Source: Oscillospiraceae bacterium (lineage in GTDB: Bacteria; Bacillota; Clostridia; Oscillospirales; Acutalibacteraceae). Taken from it: 64,000 bases of DNA. The DNA lies in assembly GCA_902792985.1 (NCBI GenBank), contig CADBBT010000032.1, positions 1 to 64,000 of the forward strand. The letters are read 5' to 3'. The notes under the pieces were generated by a model. That model ran no database searches, was not told where the DNA came from, and saw only the letters and a program-made list of their open reading frames with translations. Shown piece by piece: positions 23,377 through 32,967 of this stretch (its first letter is position 1; every line of letters starts with the position of its first letter). The position numbers and the translations under genes were made by a program.

Positions 23377-25419
23377 ATGCACAGAAAACAATGGAACGTC
23401 GCGTCGGTGGATAAAGCGCTTGCCGCGCAGATTGCCGACACCTATCAGGTCGACGCGTTTGCGGCGTTGCTGCTGTCGTCCCGCGGCATCACCGAAGAAG
23501 CGCAGATCCGCGCGTTTTTGGACGATGCGCCCGCGCTTTGCGATCCGTTTTCCATCTGCGATATGGACAAGGCCGTGCAGACGATCCAGCTTGCGCTGGA
23601 CGCAGGGGAGCGCATCGCGGTTTACGGCGACTATGACGCGGACGGCGTCACGGCTTCGTCGTTGCTGTATCTTTATTTTGAAATGATCGGCGCGGATGTG
23701 GTGTGCTACATCCCCGACCGCAACAGCGAGGGCTACGGCTTGAACTGCAAGGCGATCGACCGTCTGTTTCAGGACGGCGTCAAGCTGATCGTCACCGTGG
23801 ATAACGGCATTTCCGCGCTGAAAGAAGCGGAACACATCTATGACCTTGGCATGAAACTCGTTGTGACCGACCACCACAAGGTCGGCGCCCATCTGCCGCG
23901 CGCCGAAGCGGTGGTCGACCCGCACCGCAGCGATTGCCCGAGCGAATTCAAGGACTGGGCCGGCGTCGGCGTCGCGTTCAAACTGATCTGCGCGCTTTCG
24001 CCCGAAGAGGAGATGCCGGAGCTGCTTTCGCAGTTTGCGGATCTTGTCAGCCTCGGCACCATCGCCGATATTGTCCCGCTGTGCGGCGAAAACCGCAGTC
24101 TTGTCAAAGCGGGGCTGCAGCAGATCAATCAAGGGCAAAACCTCGGCATCCGCGCACTGAAGACGGCAGTCGGCGCAGATAAAAAAGAGCTGACCGCCAA
24201 CGGCGTGGCGTTTTCTCTTGTGCCGCGCATCAACGCCGTTGGGCGCATTGCGCGGGCGGACAAAGCGTTTGAGCTGCTGATATGCGAAAACGAGGACACC
24301 GCGATGCAGACCGCGCAGGAGATCAGCGATTGCAATGCCGCGCGGCAGGCTTCGGAGCAGGAGATTTTCCGTCAGGTACAGCAGCAGCTTTCCGAAAACG
24401 AGCAGATGCGCTTTGACCGCGTACTTGTGTTTGCCGGAGAAGGCTGGCACGGCGGCGTGATCGGCATTGTTGCCGCGCGGATCGTGGAACGCTTCGGCAA
24501 GCCCTGTATCGTCATCACTTACGAGGGCGACGAAGCAAAGGGCTCCGGCCGCAGTCTGGACGGCTTTTCACTGTATGACTGCATCGGCAGCGCATCCGAT
24601 CTGCTGACCCATTTCGGCGGCCATATGCTCGCCGCAGGCTTTGGCATCCATACAAAAGACATCGAGGAATTCCGACGCCGCGTGAATCAATATGCAAAAA
24701 CGGTGGAAATGCCGTTCCCGACGGTCGGCATCGACTGCAGGCTGCGCCCGTCGTTCATTTCGGCGGAGCTGCTGCCGGTGATCTCCATGCTGGAACCCTT
24801 CGGCGCGGGCAATCCCCAGCCGACGTTCGGACTGTTCGATATGACGCTGCTTTCTGTGCAGGGCATCGGCGGCGACAAGCACGTCCGGTTGAACCTGCAG
24901 CGCGGCGACAGCACGATCCAGGCGCTGAAATTCGGTATTTCGCCCGATCTGTTTCCCTATGTGCCCGGCGACCGGCTCGATCTTGCCGTGCGGCTGGAGC
25001 CGAATGAATATATGGGCATCCGTCGGGTCAGTATTTATATCAAAGAGATCCGTATGTCCGGCACCGACGACAGCCGCTTTTTGCGCTCGGTGCGACTCTA
25101 TGAAACCATCCGGCGTGGAGAGCGTGTCAAAGAGGAGGCGGCGCGATACTGCTGCCCCGACCGCGCGTTTATCACAGATGTTTACCGCTATATCCGGCAA
25201 CACACAGTGACGGAGGACGATATCGACGTGCTGTGTTACCGTTTGGGCGGCGACGGCGCTGCGGCGTGCCGGGTGTTGATGAGCATCGATATTCTCAAAG
25301 AGATCGGCGTGCTGGCCACGGCGCCCGACGGCAGGATCGAAGCGGTGCAGGGCGTAAAGGCGGATCTGGACGCTTCAGCGCTGCTTTCAAAGCTGCGAAG
25401 GCTTTGCGGCGAAGTATAA
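23377..25419 (+). CDS. recJ: Single-stranded-DNA-specific exonuclease RecJ
   Basis: 5'-3' exonuclease acting on single-stranded DNA in repair and recombination. 680 residues. DHH-family catalytic motifs are in order: YGDYDADGVTASSL (motif I), TVDNGISA, VTDHHKVG (DHH), DLVSLGTIADIVPL, then the DHHA1 part with GEGWHGGVIGIVAARIVERFGKP and KGSGRSLDGFSLYDC. The C-terminal OB and accessory regions follow. It has its own near-consensus promoter, and the rel gene follows after 29 bases, an arrangement found widely in Firmicutes. Confidence 0.95.
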   Translation: MHRKQWNVASVDKALAAQIADTYQVDAFAALLLSSRGITEEAQIRAFLDDAPALCDPFSICDMDKAVQTIQLALDAGERIAVYGDYDADGVTASSLLYLYFEMIGADVVCYIPDRNSEGYGLNCKAIDRLFQDGVKLIVTVDNGISALKEAEHIYDLGMKLVVTDHHKVGAHLPRAEAVVDPHRSDCPSEFKDWAGVGVAFKLICALSPEEEMPELLSQFADLVSLGTIADIVPLCGENRSLVKAGLQQINQGQNLGIRALKTAVGADKKELTANGVAFSLVPRINAVGRIARADKAFELLICENEDTAMQTAQEISDCNAARQASEQEIFRQVQQQLSENEQMRFDRVLVFAGEGWHGGVIGIVAARIVERFGKPCIVITYEGDEAKGSGRSLDGFSLYDCIGSASDLLTHFGGHMLAAGFGIHTKDIEEFRRRVNQYAKTVEMPFPTVGIDCRLRPSFISAELLPVISMLEPFGAGNPQPTFGLFDMTLLSVQGIGGDKHVRLNLQRGDSTIQALKFGISPDLFPYVPGDRLDLAVRLEPNEYMGIRRVSIYIKEIRMSGTDDSRFLRSVRLYETIRRGERVKEEAARYCCPDRAFITDVYRYIRQHTVTEDDIDVLCYRLGGDGAAACRVLMSIDILKEIGVLATAPDGRIEAVQGVKADLDASALLSKLRRLCGEV

Positions 25420-25448
25420 TAAATTGATTTTTAGGGGGGTGAATCTCC

Positions 25449-27650
25449 ATGGCGGAACAACAAGGAGAACTCGGCTTTCAAAAACTGCTGGAAACGCTGA
25501 ACGCGTCATCGTTCCCGGAAGCGGAGGTAACGCGGATCACGCAGGCCTACTGCTTTGCGCGCGACGCACACGAGGGACAAAAACGCCGTTCCGGCGAACC
25601 GTATATCATCCATCCGGTCGCAGTCGCGCAGATCCTTGCCGAAATGGGCATGGATGCGGATTCCATCTGTGCCGCGCTGCTGCATGACGTTGTGGAGGAC
25701 ACGCCCGTAACGGCACAACAGGTCAGAGCAAAGTTCGGCGAAACGGTCGAACAGCTTGTGGACGGTGTGACAAAGATCGGTCAGATCCCGTATACGCTCA
25801 CGCAGGAGGAGCAGCAAAACGAAAATATCCGCAAAATGCTGCTTGCCATGTCGCGCGACATCCGCGTGATCATCATCAAGCTCGCCGACCGTGTACACAA
25901 TATGCGCACCCTCTCGTTCATGCCAGAGGAAAAGCGCAGATTCAAAGCGAAAGAGACGCTGGAGATCTATGCGCCCATCGCGCACCGGCTCGGTATCCGC
26001 GCGTTCAAAGAGGAGCTGGAGGATCTTGCCATCCGTTTTCTCGACCCCGTGGCGTACGACGAGATCGCGCGCACACTTGAACAGCAGGTGGAGTCGCGGC
26101 AGGCGTTTCTGGATAAGATCAAGCATCAGATCGAAGAGCGCGTGCATCAGGATGTGCCGAAGGCGAAGCTGACCGGGCGCATCAAATCCGTGCATGGCAT
26201 CTACCGCAAGACCTATATGCTCGGACGCACGATGGATGAGATCTACGACATTTACGCCGTGCGCATCATCGTGGATTCCGTGTTCGAATGTTACTATTGC
26301 CTGGGCATCATCCACGATATGTTCAATCCGCTGCCCGGCAGGTTCAAGGATTATATCTCCACGCCCAAGCCGAATATGTATCAGTCGCTGCACACGACGG
26401 TCATCGGCAAGGACGGCATCCCCTTTGAGGTGCAGATCCGCACCTGGGAGATGCATTACACCGCGGAATACGGCATCGCCGCGCACTGGAAATACAAGCT
26501 CGGCATCGGCGGAAAAGCAAAGTTTGAAGAGCGCCTTGCGTGGATCCGTCAGTTGCTGGAAAGCCAAAAGGAAAGCGACGATGTGGAGGAGATCGTCAAT
26601 GTCATCAAAAGCGATTTTTCCTCCGATGAAGTGTTCGCGTTCACGCCGAAGGGCGACGTGATCAGCCTGCCGATGGGCTCGTCCATTGTGGACTTTGCCT
26701 ATGCCATCCATTCCGCCGTCGGCTCCAAAATGATCGGTGCAAAGGTGGACGGCCGCATCACGACGCTTGACCACAAGATCAACAACGGTGAGATCATCGA
26801 GATCCTCACATCCTCCACGCCGCGCGGCCCGAGCCGCGATTGGCTGAAAATTGCAAAAACGTCCTCGGCGCGCAGCAAGATCAAAAGCTGGTTCAAAAAG
26901 GAAAAGCGCGACGAAAACATCATCGAGGGCAGGGCGGAGGTCGAACGCGAATTCCGCCGCAACAACATCGTTCTGCCGGAAAAGCAGATGCTGGAGTTCT
27001 TGCAGAAGATCGCCGAAAAACAGCGCTGCGCCACAGTGGACGATCTGTTTGCCAGCATCGGTTACGGCGGCCTTTCGCTCAACAAGCTCATTCCGAAGAT
27101 CCGTGAGGAATACAACAAGCTCCAAAAGGAAAACGAACCGAAGCCTGCCGAGCCGCAGCCGGAGGTGCAGGAGCAGAAAAAAGTGGTGAAAAGCCCGGAG
27201 GGCATCATCATTGAGGGGATTGACAACTGTTTGATCAAATTTGCCCGCTGCTGCGATCCGCTGCCAGGCGATGAGATCATCGGTTTCATTACCCGCGGTC
27301 ACGGCGTTTCGATCCATACGCGCACCTGCACCAACGTGCCGCGCAATCTTGCCCTTGCGGCGGAGCCGGAACGCTGGGTGCGCGCCACCTGGGACGCAAA
27401 AACAGAAAGCTCCTACCGCGTCACGCTCGGCATCACCTGCGTCAACCGTGTCGGCATGCTCGCCGACATCTCCGCGCAGATCGCCAATATGCATGTGATG
27501 ATCCACTCGATCTTCACCAAGGAAACAAAAGATACACACATCATCATCTATGTGACCGTTACGGTCAATTCCGCCGCGCACCTGCACTCGCTGAGCGAAA
27601 AGCTCAAAAAGGTCAAAGGCGTCGTGTCGGTGGAACGTACAGGTCTTTAA
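25449..27650 (+). CDS. rel: Bifunctional (p)ppGpp synthetase/hydrolase (RelA/SpoT)
   Basis: Makes and degrades the alarmone (p)ppGpp in response to amino-acid starvation. 733 residues, the full long form. The HD hydrolase domain shows HDVVEDTPVT (His79, Asp80). The synthetase domain contains YDIYAVRIIVDS and FKDYISTPKPNMYQSLHTTV. The TGS domain lies at about 398-460 (FAFTPKGDVISLPMGSSIVDFAY), a zinc-finger/helical region holds FARCCDPLPGDEI and an ACT domain closes the protein (about 655-733). A GGGGGGTG site precedes the ATG. Both activities look intact. Confidence 0.96.
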   Translation: MAEQQGELGFQKLLETLNASSFPEAEVTRITQAYCFARDAHEGQKRRSGEPYIIHPVAVAQILAEMGMDADSICAALLHDVVEDTPVTAQQVRAKFGETVEQLVDGVTKIGQIPYTLTQEEQQNENIRKMLLAMSRDIRVIIIKLADRVHNMRTLSFMPEEKRRFKAKETLEIYAPIAHRLGIRAFKEELEDLAIRFLDPVAYDEIARTLEQQVESRQAFLDKIKHQIEERVHQDVPKAKLTGRIKSVHGIYRKTYMLGRTMDEIYDIYAVRIIVDSVFECYYCLGIIHDMFNPLPGRFKDYISTPKPNMYQSLHTTVIGKDGIPFEVQIRTWEMHYTAEYGIAAHWKYKLGIGGKAKFEERLAWIRQLLESQKESDDVEEIVNVIKSDFSSDEVFAFTPKGDVISLPMGSSIVDFAYAIHSAVGSKMIGAKVDGRITTLDHKINNGEIIEILTSSTPRGPSRDWLKIAKTSSARSKIKSWFKKEKRDENIIEGRAEVEREFRRNNIVLPEKQMLEFLQKIAEKQRCATVDDLFASIGYGGLSLNKLIPKIREEYNKLQKENEPKPAEPQPEVQEQKKVVKSPEGIIIEGIDNCLIKFARCCDPLPGDEIIGFITRGHGVSIHTRTCTNVPRNLALAAEPERWVRATWDAKTESSYRVTLGITCVNRVGMLADISAQIANMHVMIHSIFTKETKDTHIIIYVTVTVNSAAHLHSLSEKLKKVKGVVSVERTGL

Positions 27651-27671
27651 TCAATGCGCAGACGCATTGAT
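27650..27671 (+). other. Stem-loop between rel and dtd
   Basis: TCAATGCG (27651-27658), loop CAGA, CGCATTGA (27663-27670), extended by one A-T pair. No T run follows, so it is not a classical terminator; it may be an mRNA processing or stability element. Confidence 0.55.
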
Positions 27672-27691
27672 CTTATGGGGGAAAGTAAAAA

Positions 27692-28150
27692 ATGAAAGCT
27701 GTCATTCAGCGCGTCACGTCTGCGTCTGTCACAGTGGACGGCAAGACGGTCGGCGCTATCGGAAGCGGCTATCTGATCCTGCTCGGCGTCATGGACGGCG
27801 ACACGGAAGCAGAAGCGGCGCTGCTGGCAAAAAAATGCGCCGAGCTGCGCGTGATCGAGGATGAAAACGGAAAAATGAATCGCTCGCTGCTGGATGTGGG
27901 CGGGGAAGCGCTTGTAGTTTCGCAATTCACGCTTTGTGCCGATGTCTCTCACGGCAGGCGGCCTTCGTTTACACCGTCGGCGCCGCCGGGGGAAGCGGAC
28001 CGTTTATATCAGGTGTTTTGCGGCTGTTTGCGTTCAAACGGTGTGAAAAAAGTTGAAACCGGCGTTTTCGGTGCGGATATGCAGGTTGCGCTGGTCAACG
28101 ACGGGCCTGTGACCATCCTCTTTGATACCGATATCTGGAACAGGAAGTGA
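27692..28150 (+). CDS. dtd: D-aminoacyl-tRNA deacylase
   Basis: Removes D-amino acids from mischarged tRNAs; 152 residues, the standard length. The N-terminal [17 protein letters not shown], the catalytic-site [17 protein letters not shown] and the C-terminal [11 protein letters not shown] motifs are all present. The rel-dtd order is conserved in Firmicutes. GGGGGAAAG precedes the ATG. It is followed after four bases by a metallo-hydrolase gene. Confidence 0.96.
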   Translation: MKAVIQRVTSASVTVDGKTVGAIGSGYLILLGVMDGDTEAEAALLAKKCAELRVIEDENGKMNRSLLDVGGEALVVSQFTLCADVSHGRRPSFTPSAPPGEADRLYQVFCGCLRSNGVKKVETGVFGADMQVALVNDGPVTILFDTDIWNRK

Positions 28151-28154
28151 ATGA

Positions 28155-28793
28155 ATGAAACTGATTGTTAGCTGCTGCGAGCTCGGCATGCACCCGACAA
28201 ACTGCTATGTTGTCAGCGACATGGTGCAGGGCAAAAGCCTTGTGATCGATCCGGCGGTCTGCGATGGTACGCTTGTGCAGGCGCTGAAAAAGCTCGATAT
28301 TGAACGGCTGGACTATATCCTTTTGACGCACGGACATTATGATCATATCCTCGGCGTCGATACCTTGCGCGATAAATTCGGCGGGAAGATCGTCATCCAC
28401 GCCGACGAGCAGGCTTTTTTGACCGATCCGAGCCTGTCGCTCGCGCACGGACATTTCGGTCACACCCATATCAAGCATTCCGCCGACATTGTTGTGCATG
28501 ACGGCGATATTTTGCCGTTCGGCGCGGGCGAGATCAAAGTTTTGCACACGCCCGGGCACACCCGCGGCAGCGTGTGCTATATGATCGACGCTTTTCTCTT
28601 CTGCGGCGACACGATCTTCCGTGAAAGCATCGGTCGAACCGACCTTCCGACCGGCGACATGGCGCAGATGAGCGCTTCCGTGAAGCGCATTGCCGCATTG
28701 CCGGGAAACTATAAGCTCTTTCCCGGACACGGCGAAGCGAGTACGCTTTCGCACGAACGAATGAACAACCCTTATCTGTTTTTCAGCTTATGA
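28155..28793 (+). CDS. MBL-fold metallo-hydrolase (glyoxalase II-like)
   Basis: A 212-residue metallo-beta-lactamase-fold hydrolase. THGHYDHILG (HxHxDH), GHTRGSVCYMID (metal His), CGDTIF (bridging Asp) and LFPGHGEAST (last His) complete a binuclear metal site. The size and order fit the short glyoxalase-II-like group that follows rel-dtd in clostridial genomes. It overlaps hemZ by four bases. Substrate unknown, a thioester or phosphodiester being usual. Confidence 0.88.
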   Translation: MKLIVSCCELGMHPTNCYVVSDMVQGKSLVIDPAVCDGTLVQALKKLDIERLDYILLTHGHYDHILGVDTLRDKFGGKIVIHADEQAFLTDPSLSLAHGHFGHTHIKHSADIVVHDGDILPFGAGEIKVLHTPGHTRGSVCYMIDAFLFCGDTIFRESIGRTDLPTGDMAQMSASVKRIAALPGNYKLFPGHGEASTLSHERMNNPYLFFSL

Positions 28794-30277
28794 ATCTGAT
28801 CATTCAAAACCATACGTTCCAATATGAGATCGAAAAGCTTGTGCGCGTGTTTTATCCGCACACAAAAATCACCGTCACGCGCGAAGCGAACGGCGACCCC
28901 GATCTGATTCTGACGGCGATGCAACCGCTTTCCGACGGCGCAAAACTGTTTGTGAAAGCGGCGCTTGTTCAAAAGGAGCTGCAAAAGGAAAGCACGGTGT
29001 GCTTTGCCGATGTGCTCGATAACGAGAGCGAGACGGATTTTCTTGAACGCAAGCTCGTGCTGCTGCTGTTTCATCTGCTGCGCGAGCTGACCGGCTATAC
29101 GCCGCCCTGGGGGATTCTCACCGGCGTGCGCCCGGCAAAGCTCATGAGCCGCCTGATACGCGATTGGGGCGAAGAAAAGGCTGCCGCATATTTTTGCGAC
29201 GAGCTGCTTGTGACAAAAGAAAAAACCGCCCTTGCTTGCGCTGTTGCCAAAGCGGAAGCGCCGATCCTTGCTTCTTCGCGTCCGGAATCCTTTTCGCTTT
29301 ATATCTCCATCCCGTTTTGTCCGTCGCGCTGCAGTTACTGTTCGTTTGTCTCCCATTCCAATGACCGCGCAAAAAAACTGATCCCCGGTTATTTGGAACA
29401 TCTGCTGCGTGAGATCGCGCAGACCGGCGCACTGGCATATCAGCTGGGCCTGCGTCTGGAAAGCATCTATATCGGCGGGGGAACGCCCACCGCGCTCGAA
29501 GCGCAGGACATCACGCGCATCACAGACTGTATTCGCGCGCATTTTGATTTTTTCCATTTGCGGGAATATACCATCGAAGCCGGCCGGCCGGACAGTGTGA
29601 CAAAAGAAAAGCTGCTGGCAATTCAAAACGGCGGCGCAACGCGCATCAGCATCAATCCGCAGACCTTCAACGACGCCGTGCTGCGTGAGATCGGCCGCAA
29701 ACACACTTCTGCGCAGACGCTCGACGCCATGCATCTTGCGCGTGAGCTCGGCTTTGACAACATCAATATGGATCTCATCGCGGGTCTGCCGACCGACACG
29801 GCCGAAAGCTTTCAAAAAACGCTGGAAACCACCCTTGCGCTCAAGCCCGAAAACATCACCGTGCATACCCTCGCGCTCAAACGCGCGGCAACGCTGGTGA
29901 CAGAGCAGCTTCCCATCGGCGACGCCGCACAGACGCAGCAGATGCTGCTGCTGGCTGCCGATGCGCTGACTGCGGCCGGTTACGCGCCCTATTATATGTA
30001 CCGCCAGAGCAACTGCATCGGCAACCTTGAAAACGTCGGCTGGGCAAAGAAAGACAGGGCGTGCCTGTATAATGTTTACATGATGGAGGAATGCCACACA
30101 GTCCTCGCCTGCGGCGCCGGTGCGGTCACAAAGCTTTGTGTGCCGAATTCCAACAACGTGGAACGCATTTTTAACTTCAAATACCCATATGAATATATTG
30201 ACCGTTTTGAGGAACTGATCGCAAGAAAAGATCGCGTTCTGAGCTTTTATGAAGAAGAAAACTTTCTGGTTCACTGA
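28790..30277 (+). CDS. hemZ: Radical SAM coproporphyrinogen III oxidase-like protein HemZ
   Basis: HemN-related radical SAM protein, 495 residues. An N-terminal about 150-residue region special to HemZ (GYTPPWGILTGVRPAKLMSRL) precedes the radical SAM core with Cys177-x3-Cys181-x2-Cys184 (CPSRCSYC). IYIGGGTPTALEA and EAGRPDSVT follow, then a HemN-like C-terminus. In Bacillus subtilis HemZ takes part in anaerobic heme synthesis; in Clostridia without a heme pathway the role is uncertain. It is coupled to the preceding gene by a four-base overlap. Confidence 0.9.
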   Translation: MNLIIQNHTFQYEIEKLVRVFYPHTKITVTREANGDPDLILTAMQPLSDGAKLFVKAALVQKELQKESTVCFADVLDNESETDFLERKLVLLLFHLLRELTGYTPPWGILTGVRPAKLMSRLIRDWGEEKAAAYFCDELLVTKEKTALACAVAKAEAPILASSRPESFSLYISIPFCPSRCSYCSFVSHSNDRAKKLIPGYLEHLLREIAQTGALAYQLGLRLESIYIGGGTPTALEAQDITRITDCIRAHFDFFHLREYTIEAGRPDSVTKEKLLAIQNGGATRISINPQTFNDAVLREIGRKHTSAQTLDAMHLARELGFDNINMDLIAGLPTDTAESFQKTLETTLALKPENITVHTLALKRAATLVTEQLPIGDAAQTQQMLLLAADALTAAGYAPYYMYRQSNCIGNLENVGWAKKDRACLYNVYMMEECHTVLACGAGAVTKLCVPNSNNVERIFNFKYPYEYIDRFEELIARKDRVLSFYEEENFLVH

Positions 30278-30306
30278 CGTCGATCCGAGGGAAAGTGATT
30301 TCGATT

Positions 30307-31227
30307 ATGCTGAATCATCTTGCTGCTGTTGAGCAGATCAACAAGAACATTTCCGCCGACCCGAAGGGCTTCATCACAGCCTGCGAGGGCGCGTTTTCCA
30401 ATAAAGTGACAGCCGTTGCGGATTCCATTGCCGATCTGCCGGGCAATCGCCTTGTGATGCTCGCCGGGCCGAGCTCTTCCGGCAAGACCACAACGGCAAG
30501 GCTGCTTGCCGAAGAGTTTGCACGGCGCGGCCGCTTTGCGCTGACCGTTTCGCTCGATGACTTTTATCTCGGCCGCGATGTGCCGTTTAAATTTGAGGAC
30601 GGCACGCCGGACTATGAGACCGTGCAGTCGCTGGATGTGCCGTATATCAAAGTTTGTCTGCAATCATTGATGAAAACCGGAAGGTGTATGCTGCCGCGCT
30701 TTTCGTTTCAAACCGGCATGCGGGAGGAAACGCTGATCGAAACGTCGATCGAAAAAGACGACATCATCATCGTTGAAGGGCTGCACGCACTCAATCCGCT
30801 GATCACCGCCGCGCTGGATGCCGATTCGCTTTCCAGACTTTACGTCAGCGTGTCCACACGGCTGACGCAGGAAAACGACGTGTTGTTTTCCAAGCGGGAG
30901 CTGCGTTTTATCCGCCGTCTTGTGCGCGATTATCAATTTCGCAACTCCTCGGTCGATCACACTTTTTATCTTTGGAACGGCGTGCGCAAGGGTGAGGACC
31001 GCTATCTGTTCCCGTTCAGCCCGCTTGCCGAGATCCGGATCGACTCGATCCATTACTATGAACCCTGCGCGTTCAAAAGCTTTGCCGTGCCGCTGCTTTC
31101 GCAGGTTGCGCCGGATAACAAATATTTCCCCGTTGCGCAGACGATACTCGAAAAATTTGACTGTTTCCCCGCCATTGACCGCTCTCTGATCCCGCGCGGC
31201 TCGCTTTTGCGGGAATTCATCGGATAA
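30307..31227 (+). CDS. Uridine kinase-like nucleoside kinase
   Basis: P-loop kinase of the uridine kinase/phosphoribulokinase family, 306 residues. Walker A is GPSSSGKTT (residues 54-62), followed by the family's SLDDFYLGRDVPF segment and the IIVEGLHALNP strand. RLVRDYQFRNSSVDHT is the lid region. Relatives often carry a TGS/threonyl-tRNA-synthetase-like N-terminus, which is absent here. The start is not certain: a GTG at 30295 lies only two bases after AGGGA, whereas the ATG at 30307 gives a more usual N-terminus. Substrate probably a nucleoside, unproven. Confidence 0.82.
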   Translation: MLNHLAAVEQINKNISADPKGFITACEGAFSNKVTAVADSIADLPGNRLVMLAGPSSSGKTTTARLLAEEFARRGRFALTVSLDDFYLGRDVPFKFEDGTPDYETVQSLDVPYIKVCLQSLMKTGRCMLPRFSFQTGMREETLIETSIEKDDIIIVEGLHALNPLITAALDADSLSRLYVSVSTRLTQENDVLFSKRELRFIRRLVRDYQFRNSSVDHTFYLWNGVRKGEDRYLFPFSPLAEIRIDSIHYYEPCAFKSFAVPLLSQVAPDNKYFPVAQTILEKFDCFPAIDRSLIPRGSLLREFIG

Positions 31228-31241
31228 CAGGAGGTAGACCC

Positions 31242-32945
31242 TTGGAAGAACGTAAAAAACAATCCTTTCTGACCGGCGCCGGCGTGCTTGCGATCGCCAC
31301 GATCCTGGTCAAGATCATCGGCGCGCTGTATAAGATCCCGCTGACGAACCTGATGACCACGGAGGGCTACGCCTTTTTCACCGGAGCCTATGCGGTGTAT
31401 AATCCGCTGTATGCCATCTCCATGGCGGGTCTGCCCGTTGCGGTGTCCAAGCTTGTTTCGCAAAACGTGCAGGCCGGACGCATGCGCGACGCGCAGAGTC
31501 TGTTCCGTGTGTCGCGGCGGCTGTTCTTGCTTGTCGGTCTGGTTGGCACCTTGCTGCTGGCCGCGCTTGCGATCCCGTATTCGAATTTTGTCAAATCCCC
31601 GATGAACTTTGTCAGCATCCTCGTTGTCGCGCCCTGCATCCTCTTCTGCTGTCAGATGAGCATCGAAGCGGCGATCAAGCTCGTGGTCGGCCTTGCGGCA
31701 ACGTATGTGTTCTTCAACCGCAGCCTTGCGTCTTATCAGGCGAACAATGTCGGCGGCGAAATGCATGTGTTCGGCGTGGATGTGCACTCTGAGGCGGAAT
31801 TCCTCGCAGCGATGTACCCCTATGCCGCCGCGGTCGCGATCTCCGGCGTTACGCTCGGTTCGATGGTCGGTCTGCTGTATCTGTTCATCCACTATAAGCG
31901 CAAGGGCTTTGGCTTCACGCGCGAAGAGCTTGTGAATTCGCCCGAGCCGCAGAGCGACAGGACGCTGCGCAATCAAATCATCCGCTTTGCCGCGCCGGTC
32001 GCGCTGACAAGCGTGATTTTGAACCTTTCCAACATGATCGACGATCTGACCATCCGCACGCGTCTGAGCCATGCGGTCGACGTAGGCATGGACGTCATCA
32101 AAGGCCTTTACGCCGGACCGCTCTCTGCCGCAGGTACGCTGGATACCGGCATCAAGGATTTCCTTTACGGCGCCCACGGCTCGGTGCTGAACCTCAAAAA
32201 TCTCATTCCGACCATCACGCTCACGCTGGGCATCAGCGCCATTCCGGTGCTTTCCGCTGCATGGGAAAAAAAGGACAAGCGTGAGATCAAAACAACGATC
32301 GAATCCGCGCTGCGCATCTGCATGATGCTTGCGCTGCCCGCAGGGTTCGGCATGGCGGCGCTTGCGGAACCGATCCTCAAGCTCCTGTATCCCGGCGAAG
32401 CGCATGTCACGCCGATCACCGCGCCGCTGCTCATCGTTTACGGGCTTTGCATGTTCCTGTTTTCGACCACATCGCCGATCACGAATATGCTGCAGGCGGT
32501 CGGCCGGACGGATGTTCCGGTGAAAACGATCGCCATCGGCTCCGTGATCAAGATCGCGATGAACTTTATTCTGATCGGAAATCCGAAGATCAACATCCAC
32601 GGCGCGCCGATCAGTACGGCAGTGATGTATACCGTGATGATCGCGATCAATCTGACCATGCTGCTGCGCGTAACAAAGACGAAGATCAATTTTGTTTCCG
32701 TGTTCCTGAAACCCTTTTTGTGCGCGGCTGTATGCGGACTTGCGGCATTTTTCAGCTACGGAATTTTCATGCGTTACAACCTGCTTGGCGGCACACTTGC
32801 AACGGCCGGCGCGATCTGTGTGGGCGGCCTGTTCTATGTCATTATGCTGTTCTTGGTCAAGGGAATCGCGAAAGATGATGTGGAAATGTTACCAAAAGGA
32901 GAAAAAATTGCAAAAGTCCTTGCAAAATATCAATTATTAGGGTAA
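31242..32945 (+). CDS. MurJ/SpoVB-family lipid flippase, probably internally deleted
   Basis: Multi-helix flippase of the MOP superfamily (YabM/SpoVB/MurJ group) for lipid-linked cell-wall or polysaccharide precursors; 567 residues. TTG start behind AGGAGGT. The order flippase-mazG-hup-rqcP matches the yabM-mazG-yabO block of Bacillus. An oddity: after residue 140 the protein runs from CILFCCQMS directly to IEAAIKLVVGLA. Family members have about 20 residues there, with an R-G-(Y/F)-x-Q-G and a P-x-A-x-S-Q motif in the helix 4-helix 5 connection. The frame is kept, so this may be a 60-base in-frame deletion. Function may be impaired. Confidence 0.83.
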   Translation: MEERKKQSFLTGAGVLAIATILVKIIGALYKIPLTNLMTTEGYAFFTGAYAVYNPLYAISMAGLPVAVSKLVSQNVQAGRMRDAQSLFRVSRRLFLLVGLVGTLLLAALAIPYSNFVKSPMNFVSILVVAPCILFCCQMSIEAAIKLVVGLAATYVFFNRSLASYQANNVGGEMHVFGVDVHSEAEFLAAMYPYAAAVAISGVTLGSMVGLLYLFIHYKRKGFGFTREELVNSPEPQSDRTLRNQIIRFAAPVALTSVILNLSNMIDDLTIRTRLSHAVDVGMDVIKGLYAGPLSAAGTLDTGIKDFLYGAHGSVLNLKNLIPTITLTLGISAIPVLSAAWEKKDKREIKTTIESALRICMMLALPAGFGMAALAEPILKLLYPGEAHVTPITAPLLIVYGLCMFLFSTTSPITNMLQAVGRTDVPVKTIAIGSVIKIAMNFILIGNPKINIHGAPISTAVMYTVMIAINLTMLLRVTKTKINFVSVFLKPFLCAAVCGLAAFFSYGIFMRYNLLGGTLATAGAICVGGLFYVIMLFLVKGIAKDDVEMLPKGEKIAKVLAKYQLLG

Positions 32946-32967
32946 AATAGGAAAGAAGGCGCTCAAT

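Noticed and set aside
25506..27587. Minus-strand open frame of about 690 codons opposite rel, and similar long antisense frames opposite htpG (12100-13767), the SDR genes (1922-3157) and rnfA/rnfB (10319-11668)
   Set aside because: They mirror the codon pattern of clear genes on the other strand, encode low-quality Arg/His/Asp-rich sequence and match no family.
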